From Mya arenaria (taxonomy: Eukaryota > Mollusca > Bivalvia > Myida > Myidae), in contig NC_069124.1 in assembly GCF_026914265.1 (NCBI RefSeq), positions 32,573,383-32,637,382 on the forward strand: a stretch of DNA of 64,000 nucleotides. Reading direction: 5' to 3'. Below are positions 25,261-36,859 of the stretch, in pieces. The stretch's first letter is position 1, and each line of letters opens with the position of its first letter. The notes under the pieces were generated by a model. That model was not told the DNA's origin. It saw only the letters and a list, made by a program, of their open reading frames with translations, and ran no database searches. Made by a program: the position numbers and the translations under genes.

Positions 25261-25773
25261 CGTTCTAGTTCAAGAGAGGATCCTACCGTATCCATGGGGA
25301 CAACTTGGCAAGACAAGCGCATTGTTGCTGCAATAGAATATGGGACAACCTTTAGTGGTTTCGTTCTGTCAGTTAACGAAGATAATGGTCATGATAAAAC
25401 TAATCGAATACTTTCACATGAATGGTCAAGCGGAGAGGGGAGTCGGTATGGCGTTTGACCCTGTAACATTAAATTGCCCATTACATTTTAGTTTAGATAC
25501 ACGTTTTTGTATTACACTGATTTTTTTTACATTCGACATATAAAAGTATCACGGTAGTAAATCATTAAATGAAACATAACACAGCTAGTCTGAAAAAATA
25601 AATAAAAACATATTAGGATGCAATAGCTGTATGTCTCATGCAACCTTAGCCTGTGGCAAACTATGCATCCATTTTAGAACTGCAAAGACTCCGACTTCTG
25701 TCTTATTGAAGCCTGATACATCATTGGACTCATTTGGCTATGAAGCAGAAAATCGGTATCTTTCTGTATATAT

Positions 25774-25786
25774 TGAAGACGACGAC

Positions 25787-25878
<92 letters not shown>
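25774..25878. repeat. (GAT)n trinucleotide expansion in H2 exon 3
   Basis: About 34 GAT units with one interrupting T at 25841. It lies where H1 and H3 code an acidic Asp/Glu loop (ENVDDDEDDEQSD in H3), so the microsatellite grew from codons for that loop. Confidence 0.95.
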
Positions 25879-25879
<1 letters not shown>

Positions 25880-27928
25880 GCAATCTCACCACAGTGACAA
25901 TGTTGATCCTGAAACCTGGTACTTCTTCCAGAACTTCAAAATGAAACTGTATGCAGACAAAGTACGTGCAATGTTTATTTTTTATGTTAAGAGTTTCCGT
26001 TACGGAACTTAATATTCATCGTTTGTCCGGATTTGATAAAAATTTGTACAGTAACATAACAATCTTGTAACCAAATTGCACAATGCCATCAATCCTGACT
26101 GAGGAGATTTAATTTTGAAAATTTAAATATGTAATAACGTTTGTGTTTATTTTATCCAGCTTCGCAAATCACTTACGACAGTAAAATACCGGACGAGAGA
26201 GGACGGGAGCTTCCTGCTATTTTAGTCTTCTCAAGAGCAATTGGCTACATGAAGTTTAAGATATTCGAAATCGTATCGGAGATTTTTTCAAATGTTAGAG
26301 AGGATGACATTTACTACGTTCTGACATGTCCTGCTATTTGGTCAGAAACATCCAAGCAATTTATGTCTGAAGCTGCTGAAACGGTATTTTTCTGAGTATT
26401 TTGTTTTAAAATATACTTTACCATGTTCTTTCGTATGAATGCATTTCAATTTTGCTTTAAAAGATAAGATTGTTATCGAAATTTTGTTGTTGTTTTAGGC
26501 TGGGATTCCTTACAACCATCTACGTATCGCTCTTGAACCAGAGTGCGCCGCTATTTATATGTTGAAAACGGAAATACCGTCTTTAAATTGCTTACTACGA
26601 GAGCGTTTCCCAATGAACGAAGGCGATTGCTACGTTGTGGCTGATCTTGGAGGTAAAGACCAGTTTCATTAATGTGCAATTTATGATGTGTCAGAAAAAT
26701 ATCTTTCGGAAATACATATTTAAAATATGCGACACATTGTCATACTTAGTATGTTCCCTGCAATAAATATATATATTTAAAAGTCAAATTACTTATCATA
26801 GTAATTCTAAATCCAAATAGGGTGAAAATGCCAGCTGTTCTGTTTTAGGTGGTACTTTAGACATAGCAGCGTATAGAATCAACAAGAACCGAAAATACGA
26901 CGAAATAATGACTCCCGATGGAGGATCTTGTGGGGGCAACAACATCAACCATAAGTTTGAACAATTTCTGATATCCGTTTCAGGTGTCGAGGCATATGCA
27001 AATTTTAAGGAAAAATACTCACAGGATTACCTCTCTCTTATGAGGAAATTTGAACACAAAAAGTATGGCTTTCTAGGTGACAAGGGTCAAGCAGTTGTTG
27101 CCATTCAAGTCCCGTTAGCAATAATTGAATGTCATAGCCAAGCAAATCACGAGTCATTTCAGGAATCTATTCGCCAAACTTCATTTTCAAAATCTGTTAT
27201 TCTGAAAGGAGATTCTATAAAAGGAGAGATCACTGTTTGAGAATTTCTTTAAAGAAACTTTGGTGCAGATTGAAGATAAGCTTGCTGAAGTTATAAAAAA
27301 GCTGTCGGAATGATACACTATTAAAGCCATATTTTGCGTTGGGGTTTTTTCTGATTGTAAACTCGTTAAAGAAAGAATAAACGCAAGATTTTCCGACAAA
27401 CACCTTGTGATTATCCCTGCAAAGGCAAACGTTGCCATAATGAAGGGAGCAGTTATCTACGGAAGAGAAGAGAATTTAATAGAAACACGCATCTGCAAGA
27501 ACACGTTTGGTTTGGATTGGAATGAAGACTTTGATCCTAGAATCCACCCTGTGAGTAAGCGAGAATGCACGGATGACGGATACATGTGCAAAGATATTTT
27601 CAAGGTGATCGCAAAAGTAGGTGACGCAATTGCTTCCAACACACCTACACAAATTATAAAATCCTATGTGAAGACAGCTTCACAAACAGTGATGGAGTTT
27701 CCGTTTTACAGAACTCTTACTGATCCCCCACCTATGTTCATAGACGATGAAAGCTGTACTTTTATGGGCTCCATGAAAATATCTTTAGAAGACACTACAG
27801 GAGGAATAGATCGGTTTGTGACGTTGAAGATATTCATAGGAGCAACAACGCTTAATGCCCAAGCCATTGACAACAAGGGCAGGACCCATAGAGCTACCCT
27901 TTTGCTCGAAAAAAAACAACAGGTTTAA

Positions 27929-28560
27929 AGCTGCACTCTTACACACTGAATGTTTTAACAACTTTTTATTTTTGTCTTGGAACGAGCCAATTTTTGCGAA
28001 AATCCATGGAAAACAGTCATATAATACTGCTGACTAAATATTAGATCGCAGATTTTTATGTTTAAGTTCAAAAATTGATGTTTTATGCATTATTCTTAAA
28101 GGGGCTTAAAAGAAGAAAATTGTCGAAAACTGACATAAACTTGGTATCGATGTGTACAATGCATTGACACTTACTTACTGAAGTACCACATAGTTTACAA
28201 TTAATTTATTTTTCGCAGTTTTTTCTTATTTTTCCATTAAAAAAGATTACTAGGTATGTCTACCTAGTAGAATTCAGTCATTATGCGTGATTGGCTAGTC
28301 GATGTTATCACGTGATATTACCAAGTTAGGTATATAGTTTAAATATTCCAATTGCTTAGTGTAAGCTACTAAAGCACAGTGGATACAACACTGGACTGCA
28401 ATTTTGGCGACATCGGTTCGAATATAAAATATATGATCTGATATTTTGTCAACAATCTTATATCATTGGTTTGCAGAAATTTACGCAAAAATTGGCTCGT
28501 TCCAAGACAAAAAATAAGATAGTTGTAAAAATGATATATCTGTGAGAGTGCATATGTAGG
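27929..28560. mobile_element. TTAA-flanked MITE (copy a) at the H2 stop codon, with a nested insert
   Basis: It starts AGCTGCACTCTTACAC straight after TTAA at 27925-27928, and those bases include the H2 stop codon TAA. It ends with TGTGAGAGTGCA near 28552, and the H2 3' UTR resumes at about 28560. H1 shows the empty site (GTTTAAAACATGGAAGAC, then CTAACGGTTGGAG). The arms fold back on each other and match the copy at 52166-52510. The middle holds about 330 bp of unrelated DNA at about 28096-28425. Confidence 0.8.
28340..28432 (+). mobile_element. Possible tRNA-derived SINE head nested in the MITE
   Basis: AAGCACAGTGGATACAACAC followed about 25 bases later by GGTTCGAATA resembles the A and B boxes of a tRNA-related SINE. 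It is short and unsupported by a second copy in the window. Confidence 0.35.
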
Positions 28561-29130
28561 TTTGAAAGTCTAACGGTTGGAGTTAATGAATTAAGAGAAA
28601 CTTATGATTGCTACACAGGTTTATATGATGTTTACTACAATCATCATGATTTTTGTAAAAGAAAATATTCCTAAAGTACATTTACGATTTGTATAAATAG
28701 AATGTAGTAAATTGAAGAACATATCAATTGTATATTTTTGTAATTGAAATTTTGGTACTAATCAAATATTCTAGTTTGAAGGATATATTTGGAGTGTATA
28801 TAATAGTGTCCGTCTGCATTAGCAATTATCCTGAATTATGAGTACCAAATTAATGCAACTTAGTCAACTTAACTGCTAATTATTCCACAATAAAATATAC
28901 GTTTGGCATTGAACTTTCATCCACTGACCAGCAAAATAGTTAAGATCTGTCGACCACTGATATCATTAGTCAACATTATTTCATCACCGAAATACTGCTT
29001 GAAATATTGAACAATATGATTGTGACCTTGACATTTCACCCACTGCCATCGACAACAATATCAACCATAAAGTTTATGCGAAATTAACACTTGTGTTTCG
29101 TATCATCGTCCAACAAAATGTATGGTTCGT
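28561..29130. other. H2 3' flank
   Basis: AT-rich 3' UTR and intergenic sequence, at first homologous to the H1 3' flank. Nothing else was seen. Confidence 0.4.
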
Positions 29131-29131
29131 G

Positions 29132-29270
29132 GTCACCAAGCCGGACAAGTGGGTTTTCTCCGGTTTTCCGGTTTCCCCCACAACACAAGACCAAACTCTC
29201 GCGTAAAATCGGGCCAACGAGAGTGAATAATATAATGTTCTAATAACTTGTTTCACAATCGTTGTAAAAT
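29132..29270 (+). mobile_element. SINE 3' fragment (same family as 43651 and 49982)
   Basis: GTCACCAAGCCGGACAAGTG and the tail CACAATCGTTGTAAAATAAA match the 3' half of the SINE copies in blocks D1 and D2. The tRNA-like head is absent. Confidence 0.75.
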
Positions 29271-30904
29271 AAATATGTTTAAATTAACAAAATATATACA
29301 TAGTACTATTCCGAACTAGATCAAGTTATACAGCAGTCGCATACCAGGTACTATTACTATCCGGCACAGAGTTCAGTCGATTTGCATGTATTTGTTTAGA
29401 AGTCATACGCCGTGAAAAGCTAGTCTTTTATTTTTTTAAAGAATAGCAAATCATTCATAATTAACAAAATACGTGGTCGATTGGAAAAGCGCTAGAACAC
29501 GCTGGTTCCTCCCACGCTCATAGTAATGATCTCAAACCGAGGTCACTTTGGAATTTGCGAAATAAACAGTGGTGTCTACGTAGTCGGCATGCATTCTGTA
29601 AATTTCAGGTAGGTGAATTTCTAAACTTAAAACTCCGCTCTACGAAGTTTTAGATTTGAACTCGGGCCCGGCATTGAATGTAAAGAAGATCGCCAGTAAG
29701 ATTGCAGAATTAAGGCGCTCGAACTTTCCAGAGATACCTAGTAGTTTTCATCTACGAATGGCTGATCTCTGACGTTTATGCTGACGTAAATGTTGTTAAC
29801 CGTGTTGCTGATTCAAAAAATAACATTTAGACTATTATCATTAAAACTTTAATGTTGAAATGTTGTCAGGGTCAATGTTTCGACTAGATCAGATTTTGGT
29901 GAAACTCAGAATTAAGTAGAAACAGGTCTTAAATATTAAGTTTATTATTTCCTCGTGTTTTATTCAAACATTTTATAAATATTTTATTATTAAACTTTCG
30001 TTTATGCATATACGTTCAAATAATAAAAGTTAATGTATAAAACAAATTAAACTGTGCATGAATATGTATGACCATAAAACACTGGTCGCAATTTACGAAA
30101 TGTAAGTTTTCGAGTTTGTTTCATAATATTCAATCACAAATACTGTTAAATATCAGTCTGGTTCGCTTGTAGAAGATTTATTTTTCAAGCTGAGTATTGT
30201 ACAAATTAAGCGATTCTCAGTGTTTTCTTCTTTCGAGACAACACGTCTACAAGAAAACTTGGCATTGTTTGTACTGTTGCATTCTTAATCTTAATGTATC
30301 TAAGGGACACAATTCTTTATATACTACAACATATTTCTCTTTTGTAGTTATTCATACTGAATACTATGTTTCCTATATAGCTATGCCTGTAGTATTGTAT
30401 TTCACTTGATGCTTGGGTAAGAATGAATAAACATGTAACTCCATTTGAGATCTTATGAATCTAACCCATTCCACAGGTTGTTGTAAGAATTAAACCAACA
30501 ACGCAACATGTACAACCGGTGCTTGCTCTTTTCGTCAAATTAAATACTGCTTAAATAATAAAATATAGTTATTAGATTGAAATCACAGCAATACCGTGAC
30601 CTCCGTACGTCATTGTATGAAGACTGATTTTTGTTTGGTTTCTTGCTTTATAGATCCGTCCGCTTATTTTATACTAGTACTCTTAGTCTTACTGTTTGTT
30701 TACTTTAAATTGTCAGTCACTCCAAATACACCCCTTATTGTGTCTCGAAAATTCGTGGCAAAATCGGACGTTATATATACTCATTAAGACTTCTGAGACA
30801 GATAAGAGAATTACTAAAAACATGAAATATTTTGGCAAATCTTTTGGAAATTGTTTCCAAATACACATGTAATTGTTTTTGATGTCATTAGGATCATGCT
30901 TTTT
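29271..30904. other. Intergenic, nothing recognised
   Basis: AT-rich. Only short open frames without domains were seen. Confidence 0.4.
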
Positions 30905-30973
30905 AGACTGGTACCCTACATTACTTTTCTTACAAATATATTTGTGAGGAAAAGAAAATTAGGGTACCAGTCT
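30905..30973. repeat. 69-bp palindrome upstream of H3
   Basis: The arms begin AGACTGGTACCCTA and end TAGGGTACCAGTCT, with inner arms CTTACAAATA and TATTTGTGAG. The whole stretch is a near-perfect inverted repeat with almost no loop. It ends 38 bp before the H3 TATA box. Confidence 0.85.
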
Positions 30974-31011
30974 AGCGTTTTATCTGACACCCGTTATATC
31001 ATCGATTAACC

Positions 31012-31020
31012 TATAAAAAC
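31012..31020 (+). promoter_or_regulatory. H3 TATA box
   Basis: TATAAAAAC lies about 170 bp before the H3 ATG. It is followed by CGGTGTCGTCTTCTTACAA, a leader block shared with H2 (CGGCATCGTCTTTTTACAA). No canonical heat-shock element array was seen nearby. Confidence 0.55.
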
Positions 31021-31184
31021 AGTACGGTGTCGTCTTCTTACAAAAAGGAAGTAGTTTAATTACATATATAGTTATTTGAAGTCCAAAATAGAAAGAACAT
31101 ATACGAAGGTTAAGGATCAAACTCCAGTGATGTTCACGTTTGAGATAATGTTGGTTTATGTTAAAATGAATGCTGAATGGAAAC

Positions 31185-34100
31185 ATGGAGTAAGTGAAAA
31201 ATTATGTTTGTCCTTTTAGGTGTTAATGTAAACAACACATTTCACAAGAATAGATCAAAACAAAACAGTTAAATTGTAAGACATAGGTTATAGAAACAAA
31301 TGCTCAAACATCAAACATGGCAGCTTTCTTTGGTCGATGTCTGAATTTAAGATATTAAGCCATGCTTTTACGTCTTCTGAATTTTGCCGTATCCAAGACA
31401 TGATTTATTCACCAACAAAGTTAAAACACAAGCCTAATTAGGCCTGCTCCGAAATTGATGTTTTTCCAATCAATGTTTTGAGACAAAACCTGGGGATGAG
31501 CAAAAACATCGTATTGTACATGGGAAACCAGCTTGCTAAAAAGTAATATTAGTTATACATAAAAGAATATTTGTACTCGGACAACAACTCGTCAAGAGTA
31601 TGCTGTTTCGTTTTAAGATATAACATAACATTGGCTTTTTTGTAAGAACCAGCCTTGTCTCCTAGAACATTCAATAGTTACATGTACATTTTAACATTTT
31701 AATTACTCGGGGCGTTATTGTTATCGCGTAGTATGATTTTATTTATACGTGTGGGTTATCTTAAGCATGATTACTGATATCAATTAAGAATAATACTTTA
31801 GTTTTATTGTGCTAAAATTATTTTATTTTTCCTATCAGTCGTTCACCACTTGTTTGAATCATTTTTAATTAAATATGATATATTTTACTTATACGAATGA
31901 ATCAATCGATCGACTCCCTATATACATGTATATATTTATTTAATATTTTGTAGACGTTCTAGTTCAAGAGAAGGTTCGACAGTCTCAACGGAGACAACTT
32001 GGCAAGACAAGCTCATTGTTGCAGCAATTGACTTTGGGACAACATTTAGTGGTTTCGTTCTGTCCTTTCTCGATGATTATCGGCAAGATAAAACTAGTCA
32101 TATTCTTTCACACGAATGGTCTAGTGGAGAGGGTAGTCGGTATGGTCATTGACTTGTAGTTATAAAATGCCCCATTATGTTTTTATTCTAATGCATGGTT
32201 GTGTATTGCACTTAATTTTATTTTCTATCAGATGTTTCTACAACATTCGACATTCGACTAATAAAAGTATTACGGTAGTCATTAATTAATATCATTTGAT
32301 GAAAGATAACACACCTGGTCTGATAAAACACACGCCGACCCTTAGGATGCAATTGTTGCAATCTCTGCCATCAGAAAAAAAAAAACAAATCCATTTTAGA
32401 ACTGCAAAGACTCCGACTGCTGTCTTGCTGAAGCCCGATACGTCGTTGGACTCCTTTGGATATGAAGCGGAAAATCGGTTTCTTTCTGAAAACGTTGATG
32501 ACGATGAGGATGATGAGCAATCTGACCGTAGTGATATTGTTGATCCTGAAACCTGGTACTTCTTCCGAAACTTCAAAATGAAATTGTATGGTGACAAGGT
32601 ACGTTAGGTTCATCTTCTGTTTTACGTTCCTGTTTTTAAAGCTATATATTTATCGTTTATATGACTATGTTATAAGCTTTAGGTTTTGTTTGTGAAGTAC
32701 CATTAGTGTGATTCTTGTGTTCAGGTTCATTGACTCTTGACTGAGGCGATGGTTAGCGATAGCTATTCTCAAATCGTTCTATTTAATCTGAAAACTTAAG
32801 TAGATATAAAATTGTGCATGCTTATATTTGTCCAGCTTCGCAATCCTATCACTTTCGACAGTAAAATACCGGACGAGAGAGGACGGGAGCTTTCTGCAAT
32901 TTTGGTGTTCTCAAGAGCAATTGCCTATATGAAGATGAAGATATTCGAAGTCGTATCAGAGAGGTTTCCAAAACTTAGAGAGGATGACATTTATTACGTT
33001 ATGACATGTCCCGCCATTTGGTCAGAAACTTCGAAGCAATTTATGTCTGATGCAGCTGAAAAGGTATGATTATGTTTAATTAAATTTTACAATGCGCCTT
33101 ATTTAATGTCTTTTCTTGAAAAAATAATTTTTATTTTGCTTGAACAAATAAGTTGATTTATAGAAGGTTTTTGTTGCTTTAGGCCGGAATTCCATACAAC
33201 CACATACGCATCGCTCTAGAGCCAGAGTGCGCAGCTGTTTATATGTTGACAAAGGAAGTACCGTCTCTAAGTTCCTCATTACGAGAGCGTTTTCCAATGA
33301 ATGAAGGAGATTGCTACATAGTGGCTGATTTGGGAGGTATAATTTATTAAATGTCACAAAAATCATTTAGATATTATTCAGTTATTGAAATTATGTAAGA
33401 CATGTCATCATACTAAGTTTATGTCCCTGTAATGTTTCTTTAAAAAGCCTAATTGAATTCCACAGTAATTCTTAGCCCAAATAAGGTAAAAAGTGCAAGT
33501 TGACTTGTTACAGGTGGAACTTTAGACATAGCAGCACATAGAATCAACGAGAACCGAAAATACGACGAAATAATGACTCCCGATGGAGGACCTTACGGGG
33601 GCAACAACATCAACCATAAGTTTGAGCAGTTCCTGATATCCATTTCAGGCGCCCCGGCATATGTAAATTTTACGGAAAAACACTCACAGGATTACCTCTA
33701 TCTAATGAGGAGTTTTGAACACAAGAAGTATGGGTTTCCAGGTGATGCAAGTAAAGCAAGCGTGACCATGAGAATGCCGTTTTCATTCGTCGAATGTCAT
33801 AGGGAAGAAAACCACGAATCATTTCAGGAATCTGTACGTCAAACTTCGTTTTCAAAATCTGTTATCCTGAAAAGAGATACCATAACAGTTAAGAAACCAC
33901 AGTTTGAGAGTCTCTTTGAAGAAACGTTGGTGCAGATTGAAGATAAGCTTGCTAGGGTGATGGAAAAGCTTTCAAAACGATACAATATCAAAGCAATATT
34001 TTGTGTTGGAGGCTTTTCCGACTGTAAACTCGTTAAAGAGAAAATTAAAGTGAAATTTTCCAACAGACACCTTGTGATTATCCCTGCCGAGGCAAACGTT

Positions 34101-34592
34101 GCAATCATGAAGGGAGCAGTTATATACGGAAGAGATGAAAGAATAATAGAAACGCGCATCAGCAAATACACGTTTGGTTTGGATTGGAATGAAGACTTCG
34201 ATCCTAAAGTCCACCCTGTAAGCAAGCGGGAATACACGGATGACGGATACATGTGCAAAGATATTTTTAAGGTGATTGCTAAAGTAAATGACCCAATACC
34301 AACCAGCAAACCAACGAAAATAATCGAGTCATATGTGAAGACAGCTTCACAGACAGCTATGGAGTTTCCGTTCTATAGAACTCTTACTGATCCCCCGCCA
34401 AGGTTCATTGATGAGCCAAACTGTTATTTTATGGGCTCAATGAAGGTATCTTTGGAAGACACTACAGGAGGAACAGACCGGTTTGTGACATTGAAGATAT
34501 TCCTAGGAGCGACGACGCTTCGAGCTGAAGCCATTGACAACAAGGGCAGGACCCATAGGGTTAAATTTTTGCTTGACGAATCACAGGTTTAA
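31185..34592 (+). CDS. H3: HSPA12-like HSP70-family ATPase, intact
   Basis: Exons are 31185-31189, 31954-32139, 32400-32598, 32836-33063, 33183-33336 and 33514-34592, giving 616 aa. All junctions are GT-AG and in phase. The protein starts MERSSSREGSTVSTETTWQD. Phosphate-1 AAIDFGTTFSG is at about 25-35 (Asp28), and the acidic loop ENVDDDEDDEQSD lies in exon 3. TCPAIWSETSKQFM in exon 4 is the HSP70 lobe I strand-helix. Phosphate-2 VADLGGGTLDI has Asp255, and adenosine motif IFCVGGFSD is at about 419-427. The C-terminus ends TLDESQV-like, without the EEVD tail of canonical cytosolic HSP70s, as expected for HSPA12. It is the best reference copy of subfamily I. A candidate AATAAA is at 35077. Role inferred: nucleotide-regulated stress or immune factor; the substrate is unknown. 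Confidence 0.92.
31190..31953 (+). other. H3 intron 1
   Basis: A 764-bp intron, much shorter than H1 intron 1, with no element recognised. Confidence 0.6.
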
Positions 34593-36239
34593 TGCATGGA
34601 TTTGGAAGATTTCAGTTTGTCATATGGTGATGATCTTTTGTTTGAAGAATTCCAACGATTATACTAAGTGAAGAAAATATTTGTTCAGTAATATAATTGC
34701 TTTTTTTCGTTTAGACATTTAACATATATGTCATGAATGATATTGTTGAAAAAGTAGTTATATTTAGAGCGAAACCCATGACATTTTTTCAACATAAAAA
34801 ACGATTGAAAAGTGTAAAAAGCAAATACATTGTGTAATGTCGGTTGTGATATTTTTTTATTATGCCGGTTGAACATGTTTTTATATTTCTGTTGTAAGAG
34901 GCAATTGCTTTTCTAATTTGTTGTAAAAAAATAGAAACTGACCGTGTTTCTTTTAATTTTTGCGGGTATAGATCTTTATTGGGTTATGAAATATTATGAT
35001 CCCTTTCGTACACCAGACCCTTTATAGTTCTCATAGATGTGAATTGACAAAGAGTCAACTGTAAACTATTAATACAAATAAATACGTTATCGATCGGTTA
35101 TACATTGTACTTGTGCAAATGTAATAGTATACACTCATACTATTCTGTTTTATTGAAATTATTATATGTATAGTACTAGTCAAACAAACTACAATTGAAT
35201 ATATACGTCAATCATATTGATAAAACAAAACAATGAAGTAACATGTTGTATTCAGCAACAAGTGTACAATGTTTACTTGCTAGGATGATTGGGTAACGCA
35301 CTTTTCGTTGTTTTCTCAACGTAGACCACGACGCATACGTCTGATAATACACGGCTTTGAGTGTGGTGAGAAAACATATGAAGCCTTACTAAACTGACAG
35401 GTTTAATATTGGCTTTGGTCTGCTGTTAAAAACAGGTCGTGATTTCCGGAATTTGCTATATCATATGGTATGGTAAAACCATTGAAGATTCATCGGTTAT
35501 TCAATATTAATCCGGAACGAATCGATGTAACGGTAAGGCAATCACAGGATAGCTCGTTTTTTAAAACACCCATTTGAAAATATAGGCCAATTTTGGAATC
35601 ACCAATCATCTTACCTTTCGACACTTGCTTACAGCGTTGATTGGCAAATTATATCGAAGGATTTTGTTGTTGTATAAAACCAGCTCGTCAGTTATCATCA
35701 GTGGCGCGCTTATTGTCTAAATATTACAACACTAAATTAAGCGCTTACTTATTTGCTATTTTTTTCTTCCGATCCTTGGTCATTTTTCTTCCAAACTTTA
35801 CCGTAATATCGCAATTAAGTTGATATCCATTTCATTAAATTATAATAGGCCGCGTCTATAGGGACATATGTTAACAATTTCAAATGGTCAAGTGCCAATG
35901 GAAAAACTTTTAGATAGTAAGAAAAGTTAATACTTAACGATAACATATTTCTTTCAACTATCCTTAAACTCTACTGTAAAGGAATCGTTATGATGTTTGT
36001 GAATAGATAAAACACCGATATAAGAATGTTTTATAAAGAAATTTTAACCCGATAAAACAATACGCCTTCAATACGAAAATTTATTAGCTTTACTTAATTC
36101 CCATTTTCAAGGGAAAGCACTGTGCTTGAATATTGATCTTTCGGTGTCCAAATAAAAAAAAACATTTTGAATAAATATGTTGATGAGAACTTATGAATTT
36201 CAACAATAAATGGTTTAATGAAACAGAGTCTTAAACAAT
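34593..36239. other. H3 3' flank and spacer between subfamilies
   Basis: AT-rich. AATAAA is at 35077-35082. From about 36130 it becomes homologous to the H6 upstream region (51100 onward). No gene was seen. Confidence 0.45.
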
Positions 36240-36859
36240 GCGTTATCGCAAACTCTGATCTCTTATATTTAAGACAAATTTATGAAGGCTTTTGATTTAT
36301 TCGTTTTGCCTGAAAAAAAAGCCACGTTCGTAAAGTTATAATTTTTTTAGATTGCTTCTACTACGTTCGCGGGTCGTACGTTTGTCTAGTAATAATTTAC
36401 ATCCAAATTACTGAATCGCCTTTAAAACGAGTTACTAAAATAGCAAAACATAAATCAGGTGCGTTAAGTACAACCCAAGTATTGATAAGGCATATTGACA
36501 TGAATAAATATAACATTTAGTTTCGTTTTCCACTAGAAAGAACGTGTATTTAGGTTGAGTTATCTCTATGAACTTAACATTGATAGCATTGTCTCTATCA
36601 TTTCTGACGATTTTCAAACAGTTTCTAAATGAAATAATATACGTAACGTATTAGAAAATGGAAATTAACTGGTATGTGTAAAGTATAATCTTTTTTACAT
36701 TTTACAAATATATTCATTAAAATCAAAACGAAATTATTTTACTTCCTGTTTCACGTAGTATTTCGTTATTTAAGTTAAAATGAAAATATTGATGAAACAT
36801 TGTTATTCACTTATAAGGAACAGTTAACAACTTATTCCGTTTTATTAAAGCATACGAGG
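36240..36859 (+). promoter_or_regulatory. H4 upstream region shared by H4, H5 and H6
   Basis: About 600 bp are conserved before all three subfamily II genes (36240-36859, 44590-45196, 51210-51771). TATAAG is at 36812. H5 has TATAAAG at 45149 and H6 has TATAAAAAC at 51721. Each lies 48-51 bp before the ATG, so a short leader from a TATA promoter is likely. A donor-like AACTG|GTATGT near 36671 is also conserved, so a spliced leader cannot be excluded. Confidence 0.5.

Larger units (their letters stand above)
24104..27928 (+). pseudogene. H2: HSPA12-like pseudogene
   Basis: All six exon equivalents of H1 and H3 are recognisable: 24104-24108, 25261-25445, 25678-25961, 26160-26383, 26499-26652 and 26849-27928. 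Damage visible against H3: exon 2 is one base short, so the ATGAA exon 1 is out of phase; an extra T at 25841 in the GAT run gives an immediate TGA; exon 4 lacks 4 bases near 26168; exon 6 lacks 14 bases near 27236; and CGA has become TGA at 27311. The phosphate-1 Asp is also Glu (IEYGTT). The rest of exon 6 is well kept, including IHPVSKRECTDDGYMCKDIF and MEFPFYRTLTDPPP, so inactivation is fairly recent. Splice sites remain good, so it may still be transcribed. Confidence 0.9.

Noticed and set aside
25674-25892. Poly-Asp, poly-Met and poly-His open frames
   Set aside because: They are the three frames of the GAT run in H2 exon 3.
33839-34309. Antisense open frame of 156 aa in H3 exon 6
   Set aside because: The same kind of frame appears opposite H1, H2 and H4, as expected from shared codon use; no independent support.
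36520-36560. Possible heat-shock element (TTTCCACTAGAAAGAAC)
   Set aside because: The GAA and TTC blocks are not spaced by two bases as HSF binding needs.
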